Both the position numbers and the translations under genes were made by a program. DNA of 22,354 nt from Lachnospiraceae bacterium. GTDB lineage: Bacteria; Bacillota; Clostridia; Lachnospirales; Lachnospiraceae. Every line of letters begins with the position of its first letter. Position 1 is the first letter of the stretch. This document shows positions 16,301-22,354 of this stretch, one piece after another. Below the pieces are notes generated by a model. It did not search any database. It was not told where the DNA came from and saw only the letters and a program-made list of their open reading frames with translations. The stretch is taken from the NCBI GenBank assembly GCA_020860745.1, contig JAJBTR010000316.1, forward strand, positions 1 through 22,354, given 5' to 3'.

Positions 16301-16329
16301 AGTATAACAAAAATCATTACTTTTTACAG
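16301..16329 (-). promoter_or_regulatory. Predicted promoter of the GH43 gene
   Basis: Minus-strand TATACT (16306-16301) preceded by TGT, with CTGTAAAAA at 16329-16321 covering the -35 region. TGTTATACTAC and CTGTAAAAA are shared with the GH2 promoter at nearly the same spacing. The start point would lie about 35 bases before the ATG at 16261. Confidence 0.6.
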
Positions 16330-16362
16330 AGAGAATAAAGACATTCCATGGAGTGGATTTGC

Positions 16363-16388
16363 GACAAAAAACAGGTTCATCGCCTGCT
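16363..16388 (-). terminator. Candidate terminator of the intact AAA ATPase gene
   Basis: On the minus strand, AGCAGG-CGATGAA-CCTGTT forms a 6-bp stem (one G-U pair) followed by TTTTG, starting 15 bases after the ATPase stop. The stem is modest. Confidence 0.5.
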
Positions 16389-16402
16389 TCCTGTCCGGTA
16401 AA

Positions 16403-17986
16403 TTAAACCACCGCCTCAATCAACACCTTATCGTCAAGCACGATCTCCTTAACACCAATCTCTGTCTTTTTATTAAAGTTGAAACTAAGCATATATCCCT
16501 TTTTCAGATGATAATAGTCGAGATATGCCTTCAATTGATTTTCACCGCGCTCATTATAAGAATTCCCGCGCCAAATCTTCAGTTCACACACATACTGGTT
16601 GCCCTGATAGTCTATGATCACATCCGTGCGCTCCTGATTCCGAGTACGGGATTCGATATAATAATTTCCAGTACCGTTTATAATCGGACGCAGATATAAT
16701 AGAAAATATCTTCTCCCATCTTCCTCAACGAATTTCTGCGGCTGATCACCATAAAGGTCGTCAAAAGCTGCAACAAACCGCTCCAGAATTAACTTCATAT
16801 CCAAACCATTGTCTTTGATAAACTGATCCATATGCCGCGAACCTTCTGCATACAAATCATTATTCTGTTCTTTTGCCAAAGTCAGAAAATAATTATACAA
16901 ACGCGTTTCAAAAATCCGGTTAGCAATAACAACCGCATTCTCTTCTACTTTCACAAAACCAAACATCACAGCCATGCGGATATCCGGGTCATCCGGGCTA
17001 TATGCAATTCGCTGTCCCTGAAACAACAAAAGATATATGAGATTTTTCAGTTCGAGGTAATCATTTAACTTTCCAATCAAAGAGTCAAACAATGGGCTGA
17101 CTTCGCTGAGCACGATCCGAACCGCGGTCAAAACCCCTGCTCTGGTCCAGACTGCACCTGGCACAGTATATGCTTCTTGTTGCGAAAGCTGTTCATCCAT
17201 AATCTTACAGATTCTTGAAACAAGATACGGATACCCCGAGGTATACTCATAAATCATATCAGCAATCGCCGTAACGTCAAACGCCAGATTGTGATCAGCA
17301 TTATACTCACCCAGCATCACAACAATTTCTTCCGATGAAAAGCTCATATCAATATTAAAATCCGCTGCAATGTTCCACGGACTATTCGTCTTATGATCCT
17401 CTTCCATTCTTATTTTCTGCCGGATATTCCGAATATCATAAACCCCGGCAAGAATCACCGACTGAAAAGCGGAAACCTTTGGTCGTTTCAAATAATATGC
17501 GCGCAACTGAGCAAGAAAATCAATAAAAACCTGATTATTTGTCGCTGTGTCCACCTCATCAATAATCAAAACCGGAGCTTTTTCCAGTTTACCGCACCAC
17601 GCCTTTATAACACGAAAGAGGGCATTTAGAGAATTGATCCTTGCAGTGCCCTCTGCAAAAGACAGAAGTTGTTCCTCTATCCCATCCGGAAATCCATCAA
17701 CACTATCCAATAATTCCCCGGAAAACGCAGCTACAAATGTCTCCTCACTCTCAAATGATAACGCTCCCATAGTCTGAAAATCCAGACTGATCACCTCATA
17801 ATCTTGTTTCAGGTAATCTGCAAGGGCATTTAAAGTAGTAGTCTTACCAAATTGCCTGGCACGATTGATTGTGAAATATGCCCCTTCATCCACCATTATT
17901 CTGATTGCTTTCAGTCGCGACGTAAGGTCAACCATATAATGTTTCTGCGGTATGCACGCACCGTTTACATTAAAAGTCTTCGTCAT
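16403..17986 (-). CDS. AAA-like ATPase with C-terminal PD-(D/E)XK-type motif, intact
   Basis: A 527-residue protein of the AAA_35-like/'ATP-binding protein' group whose role is not known. The ATG at 17986 is preferred over the TTG just before it; CAGGAGAG lies upstream. The N-terminal P-loop is a variant, INRARQFGKTTT (about 40-51), and Walker B is VLIIDEVD (D143, E144). A winged-helix-like middle follows (YTSGYPYLVSRICKIMDEQ). Near the C-terminus, TDVIIDY and YVCELKIWRG give D455, E468 and K470, the PD-(D/E)XK nuclease pattern. Unlike the two related genes in the window, it has no break. It stands alone between secA and the GH43 unit, all on the minus strand, with a candidate terminator behind it. 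A mobile or defence role is possible but not shown. Confidence 0.85.
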   Translation of the reverse strand: MTKTFNVNGACIPQKHYMVDLTSRLKAIRIMVDEGAYFTINRARQFGKTTTLNALADYLKQDYEVISLDFQTMGALSFESEETFVAAFSGELLDSVDGFPDGIEEQLLSFAEGTARINSLNALFRVIKAWCGKLEKAPVLIIDEVDTATNNQVFIDFLAQLRAYYLKRPKVSAFQSVILAGVYDIRNIRQKIRMEEDHKTNSPWNIAADFNIDMSFSSEEIVVMLGEYNADHNLAFDVTAIADMIYEYTSGYPYLVSRICKIMDEQLSQQEAYTVPGAVWTRAGVLTAVRIVLSEVSPLFDSLIGKLNDYLELKNLIYLLLFQGQRIAYSPDDPDIRMAVMFGFVKVEENAVVIANRIFETRLYNYFLTLAKEQNNDLYAEGSRHMDQFIKDNGLDMKLILERFVAAFDDLYGDQPQKFVEEDGRRYFLLYLRPIINGTGNYYIESRTRNQERTDVIIDYQGNQYVCELKIWRGNSYNERGENQLKAYLDYYHLKKGYMLSFNFNKKTEIGVKEIVLDDKVLIEAVV

Positions 17987-18106
17987 CAATCAACACTCTC
18001 CTGCATGATTCTGCTAATCACAAACTCCATTTTTTATGCATGATGTACTTTTCTTATAATACTAACATGGAGAATCGCAAAAAATACATATACAAAAATT
18101 CATTTT

Positions 18107-20677
18107 TTATTTCAACCGCCCGCAGCAGTTCTTATACTTCTTCCCGCTGCCGCACGGGCACGGATCATTGGGATATACCTTCTTCTGTGACCGTTTCTTC
18201 GGCGCTCTCTGGAGGGAATCATCCTTGTTGGTGCCGGTGACCTTCGCCACTTCCTCGCGCTCCACCTTCTGCTCCACGCGAACGTGGAAGAGCTGCCGGA
18301 TGGTCTCCTCCTGCATATTTGCGATCATGCTGTCGAACATATCATATCCGGCCATCTTGTATTCCACCAGCGGATCTCTCTGACCATAAGTCTGCAGTCC
18401 GATACCCTCGCGGAGGATCTCCATGTCATCAATGTGATCCATCCACTTGCGGTCGATGCTCTTTAAGAGGATAACACGTTCCAGCTCACGGATCATATCC
18501 TCCTCCGGGAATTCCGCTTCCTTCGTCTCATACAGCTTAACCGCTTTTTCTTTCAGCATGTGCTTCAGCTCATTTTTATTTTTACCTTTAACGTCATCCT
18601 CACCCAGAGGTTCAATGGGAATAACCGGGATAAGCAGCTCATTCATCTCCAGCACATCCCAGGACTTTCCGCCCTCATCATCGTCCGACAGGCAGGTATC
18701 CACGGTATTTTCCACCCGGTCTGTAATCATCTTGTAAATCACGCTGCGCATGTTTTCTCCGTCCAGGACACGGCGGCGCTCGCCATAGATGATCTCTCTC
18801 TGGTCATTCATAACCTGGTCGTACTCCAACAGATTCTTACGGACGCCGAAGTTGTTGCTCTCAATCTTCTCCTGCGCCTTCTCGATGGCGCCTGAAAGCA
18901 TCTTGTGCTCAATCTGCTCGCCCTCCGGAACGCCCAGCGCGTTAAACATGGTGATCAGCTTCTCCGAGCCGAAGAGCCGCATCAGGTCGTCCTCCAGGGA
19001 AATGTAAAAACGGGACTCGCCCGGATCGCCCTGCCGTCCGGAACGTCCGCGGAGCTGATTATCAATACGGCGGGACTCATGGCGCTCGGTGCCGACGATC
19101 TTCAATCCGCCGGCGGCTCTCGCCTCCTCGTCCAGCTTGATATCCGTACCACGGCCGGCCATGTTGGTAGCGATGGTCACTGCACCGTGAACACCGGCCT
19201 GGGCGACGATTTCTGCCTCCTGCTCGTGAAATTTTGCATTCAATACGTTGTGCTGGATGCCCTCTTTTTTCAGCATCCGGCTGAGCAGCTCGGAAGTCTC
19301 AATCGTAATGGTACCCACCAGAACCGGCTGGCCTTTGGCGTGCGTCTCCACAATCTCTTTCACGACAGCCTTAAACTTTTCATCTTTCGTCTTGTAGACG
19401 GCGTCCTGCAGATCCTTTCGGATCACCGGACGGTTCGTGGGAATCTCGATGACGTCCATCCCATAGATATCGCGGAACTCCTTTTCCTCCGTCAGCGCCG
19501 TACCGGTCATACCGGCCTTCTTGGTAAATTTATTAAAGAAATTCTGGAACGTGATGGTCGCCAGCGTCTTGCTCTCCCGCTTCACCTTCACATGCTCTTT
19601 CGCCTCAATCGCCTGATGCAGTCCGTCGGAATAGCGGCGTCCAGGCATGATACGTCCGGTAAACTCGTCGACGATGAGGATCTGATCCTCCGCCACCACG
19701 TAATCCTGGTCACGGAACATCAGATTGTGGGCGCGCAGCGCCAGAATGATATTGTGCTGAATCTCCAGGTTCTCCGGATCCGCCAGGTTCTCAATCTTGA
19801 AGAAGCGCTCCACCTTCTCCACGCCCTCCTGGGTCAGATTGATCACTTTGTCTTTCTCATTGACAATGAAATCGCCGGTCTCCTCAATCTCGATACCCAT
19901 GATAGCGTCCATCTTGGAAAACTCCTGGCTGGCCTCGCCGCGGTGCATCTGCCGCGCCAGAATATCACAGGCCTCGTACAGCTTCGTCGATTTTCCGCTC
20001 TGACCGGAGATGATCAGCGGTGTCCGGGCCTCGTCGATCAGAACCGAGTCAACCTCATCGATAATGGCGTAGTGAAGCTCCCGCTGCACCAGCTGCTCCT
20101 TGTAGATCACCATGTTATCTCTCAGATAATCAAAACCGAGCTCGTTGTTCGTCACATAGGTAATGTCGCAGGCATACTGCTTTCTGCGCTCATCGTTCTC
20201 CATCCCGTTTAACACCACGCCGACGGTCAGGCCGAGGAACTCGTGAACCTTTCCCATCCACTCCGCGTCACGCTTTGCCAGATAATCGTTGACCGTGACG
20301 ATGTGGACTCCTCTGCCCTCCAGGGCGTTTAAGTAAGCCGGACAGGTAGAAACCAGCGTCTTTCCTTCACCGGTCTTCATCTCGGAAATGCGCCCCTGGT
20401 GAAGAACAATACCGCCGATCAGCTGCACCCGGTAATGCTCCATGCCGAGAACCCGCCGCGCCGCCTCCCGCACCGTCGCGAAAGCCTCCGGGAGAATATC
20501 GTCCAGGGTCTCCCCGTTCGCCAGCCGTTCCTTAAATGCCGGGGTCTTCGCCTTCAGTTCTTCATCTGACAACTCCACCATCTGAGGACGCAGCGCCTCA
20601 ATCTTATCTACAATCGGATCAATCCGTTTTAATTCGCGCGCGCTGTGCGTGCCGAATATTTTCTCTATCATTCCCAT
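18107..20677 (-). CDS. secA: Preprotein translocase ATPase SecA
   Basis: The 856-residue motor that drives unfolded preproteins through SecYEG. The DEAD-type motor has Walker A MKTGEGKT (100-107) and [16 protein letters not shown] (205-220). The preprotein-binding domain and second motor domain follow ([26 protein letters not shown]), then the helical scaffold/wing region ([15 protein letters not shown]). The C-terminus has the zinc motif [13 protein letters not shown] (C840, C842, C851, C852), which in other SecA proteins binds SecB or ribosomes; a Ser/Lys-rich linker precedes it. Length and motifs are normal. The start ATGGGAATG has AAGGAG upstream. A housekeeping gene, which anchors the window as chromosomal. 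The 117 bases after it hold no clear terminator. Confidence 0.98.
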   Translation of the reverse strand: MGMIEKIFGTHSARELKRIDPIVDKIEALRPQMVELSDEELKAKTPAFKERLANGETLDDILPEAFATVREAARRVLGMEHYRVQLIGGIVLHQGRISEMKTGEGKTLVSTCPAYLNALEGRGVHIVTVNDYLAKRDAEWMGKVHEFLGLTVGVVLNGMENDERRKQYACDITYVTNNELGFDYLRDNMVIYKEQLVQRELHYAIIDEVDSVLIDEARTPLIISGQSGKSTKLYEACDILARQMHRGEASQEFSKMDAIMGIEIEETGDFIVNEKDKVINLTQEGVEKVERFFKIENLADPENLEIQHNIILALRAHNLMFRDQDYVVAEDQILIVDEFTGRIMPGRRYSDGLHQAIEAKEHVKVKRESKTLATITFQNFFNKFTKKAGMTGTALTEEKEFRDIYGMDVIEIPTNRPVIRKDLQDAVYKTKDEKFKAVVKEIVETHAKGQPVLVGTITIETSELLSRMLKKEGIQHNVLNAKFHEQEAEIVAQAGVHGAVTIATNMAGRGTDIKLDEEARAAGGLKIVGTERHESRRIDNQLRGRSGRQGDPGESRFYISLEDDLMRLFGSEKLITMFNALGVPEGEQIEHKMLSGAIEKAQEKIESNNFGVRKNLLEYDQVMNDQREIIYGERRRVLDGENMRSVIYKMITDRVENTVDTCLSDDDEGGKSWDVLEMNELLIPVIPIEPLGEDDVKGKNKNELKHMLKEKAVKLYETKEAEFPEEDMIRELERVILLKSIDRKWMDHIDDMEILREGIGLQTYGQRDPLVEYKMAGYDMFDSMIANMQEETIRQLFHVRVEQKVEREEVAKVTGTNKDDSLQRAPKKRSQKKVYPNDPCPCGSGKKYKNCCGRLK

Positions 20678-20818
20678 GTTATGTGGTCTCCTTACAAACC
20701 TTATCGTTTTATTTTCGTCCCGCCGCAGCCTTCATTCCGAATAATCCCGTTCTCCAAATAAAACAAAAACCGGAAAACACATCTTATGTCTGCGGTATTG
20801 AGGGCGCTTTTATCGTGT

Positions 20819-20856
20819 ATTTTACCACTTTCTTTGCAAGGAAACAATATGCAAAG
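20819..20856 (-). promoter_or_regulatory. Predicted secA promoter with an inverted repeat over the -35
   Basis: Minus-strand TTGTTT (-35, 20847-20842), a 17-base spacer and TAAAAT (-10, 20824-20819) preceded by TGG. The inverted repeat CTTTGC/GCAAAG (20832-20837 and 20851-20856) brackets the -35. The rest of the 294-base gap to ptsI holds a short palindrome (AAAAG/CTTTT at 20883-20896) and no gene. Confidence 0.6.
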
Positions 20857-20971
20857 CCATGAACGAATTATGAACAATCTGTAAAAGGTTACTTTTCAAA
20901 GAATACGTCAATTACCGTTTCCGTGCACCATACACCCGTCATCCACTCAAACATAACCCTAAAACTTTAAA

Positions 20972-22354
20972 TCACTCTAACCTCCGCACTGCATCCCTGA
21001 CAGGTAAAAGAAAAGAGGGTGATACAGACAACTCATCAATTCCCATGTCAAGAAACATCTTCGTCAGTGACGTGTCCGCGGCCAGCTCCCCGCATATACC
21101 GACCCACACTCCGCTCTTATGTCCGTTTTCGACGACCATCTGAATAGACCGTAAAATTGCCGGGTGATGCGTATCCCTGATATGGTCCAGCTTCGCATTC
21201 TGCCGGTCGATCGCCAGAGTGTACTGCGTCAGATCATTCGTCCCGATACTGAAAAAATCCACCTCACGAGCCAGTTCTTCACTGATCCAGACGGCTGCCG
21301 GCGTCTCAATCATAACGCCGGTTTCCACATCTTTACAGGCAATTCCCTCCGCCGCCAGTTCTTTTTTTGCCTCTGCAAGAATACGCTTACACTCCCGCAC
21401 CTCCTGCACAGAGATAATCATCGGAAACATAACAGAAATATTACCGTATACACTGGCCCGGAGAATCGCCCGCAGCTGTGTCTTAAACATCTCCGGCCGA
21501 TTCAGGCAGATGCGGACGGCACGATAACCCATCGCCGGATTATCCTCTTTTTCCAACCCAAGATAGTCCGCCTGCTTATCCGCTCCGATATCCAGCGTGC
21601 GCACAATCACTTTTTTACCGTTCATCTTTTCTGCAACGGTTTTGTAAGCCAAAAACAGCTGCTGCTCCGTCGGGAATCCCTCAGATTCCAGATAAAGGAA
21701 CTCACTGCGGAGCAGCCCGATACCCTCACCGTCATTCTCCAGGACAGAGTCCACATCTTTCACACTGCTGATATTCGTATAAAGGTGGATTTTTTTCCCG
21801 CCCTTTGTGACGGTTTCCTTTCCCTTTAATTCCCGCAGCAGTTCCTGTTTCTTCCCGTCTGCCCTCATCTTCGCGGTCATTTTTTCCAGGTACTCCGAGT
21901 CCGGATCAATCGTCACCTCGCCGGTATAACCGTCAACAACCGCCATCTTTCCATCCCACTCTTCCCGGATGTCAATGCCGGTAATCGCGGGGATATTCAT
22001 GCTACGCGCCAGGATTGCCGCGTGAGAATGCACGGAACCGCGATGCGTGACAAAAGCCAGAATTCCGGATTTATCCAGCCAAACCGTTTCGCTGGGCGTC
22101 AGGTCATCCGCCATTAGGATCACCGATTCATCCGGCATCCGATCGCCCTCTTCGAATATCTCAGTCTCCTCCTGACTTCTCACATCCGGCTCCCGATTAT
22201 TTAATATAGAGATCAATCGCCCTGTGATATCATTCACATCCTCCGCGCGGGGTTTCATTTACTCATCATCCATCTTCGCGAACAGATTGGAAAAACGCTC
22301 TCCCGCAGCCGCTATTGCAAATTCGGCATTGACTTGCTGTCCCCTTATCACGTG
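20972..22354 (-). pseudogene. ptsI: PTS enzyme I, split by an in-frame TAA (N-terminus outside the window)
   Basis: Enzyme I takes phosphate from PEP and passes it to HPr to drive PTS sugar uptake. From the window edge the frame reads VIRGQQVNAEFAIAAAGERFSNLFAKMDDE, then TAA at 22261-22259, then at once ATG and KPRAEDVNDITGRLI; in homologues this stretch is continuous (DDEY.KERAADV), so Tyr to stop is the simplest explanation. The 428-residue downstream part has the phospho-His site GSVHSHAAI (H79 of this part), RTLDIGADK, GTNDLTQYTLA and CGELAAD, all intact. The break lies in the helical HPr-binding domain, so neither piece should work as normal enzyme I unless re-initiation gives two halves that associate. 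The ATG right after the TAA has only a weak ribosome site. It could also be a second ptsI copy. Confidence 0.85.

Noticed and set aside
16348..18073. CATGGAG on both sides of the intact AAA ATPase gene as a target-site duplication
   Set aside because: A shared 7-mer between two intergenic stretches of this size is expected about half the time by chance, and no terminal inverted repeats accompany it.
18905..20212. A 435-codon open frame on the plus strand
   Set aside because: Fully antisense to secA, with low-complexity Leu/His/Asp-rich translation and no ribosome site.

Overview
The window reads as chromosome of a carbohydrate-degrading Firmicute, most likely a Lachnospiraceae-type gut Clostridium. 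The signs are AGGAGG ribosome binding sites, a Firmicute-style SecA with a C-terminal zinc motif, ribose-type (CUT2) sugar ABC genes, AraC regulators, GH2 and GH43 enzymes, and TGN extended -10 promoters. The genus cannot be fixed from the sequence alone. No tRNA, rRNA, CRISPR array or transposase was seen.

Layout. 1-217: 3' end of an AraC-type regulator. 250-1587 (-): an AAA ATPase/DUF4143 gene stopped by an in-frame TAG, with a repeat array over its promoter. 1856-4294 (-): cytoplasmic GH2 glycosidase with its own promoter and terminator. 4541-9391 (-): a four-gene sugar ABC operon (ATPase, permease, lipoprotein binding protein, second permease) ending in a terminator. 9639-12119 (+): divergent regulator made of an AraC DNA-binding domain fused to a GH39-like domain. 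12202-13031 (+): remnant of a GPH-type sugar symporter. 13242-14947 (+): frameshifted AAA-ATPase/PD-(D/E)XK gene. 14982-16261 (-): GH43 enzyme followed by a small membrane protein. 16403-17986 (-): intact AAA ATPase with a C-terminal nuclease-like motif. 18107-20677 (-): secA. 20972-22354 (-): PTS enzyme I (ptsI), split by an in-frame TAA and running off the window.

Function. The ABC operon, GH2, GH43, the symporter remnant and the AraC-GH39 regulator look like one glycan locus: oligosaccharides would be imported and trimmed in the cytoplasm. GH2 and GH43 lie 12 kb apart but have near-identical promoter cores, which suggests co-expression. The regulator's GH39-like domain has lost both catalytic glutamates and so looks like a sugar sensor derived from an enzyme.

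Two patterns stand out. Three different ATPase-plus-nuclease-like genes, of poorly understood families, sit as single genes between the sugar operons. Four genes are broken by point or one-base changes (two nonsense, three frameshifts), while the long genes between them are intact. This is either real gene decay, including loss of PTS enzyme I, or assembly error; raw reads would decide.
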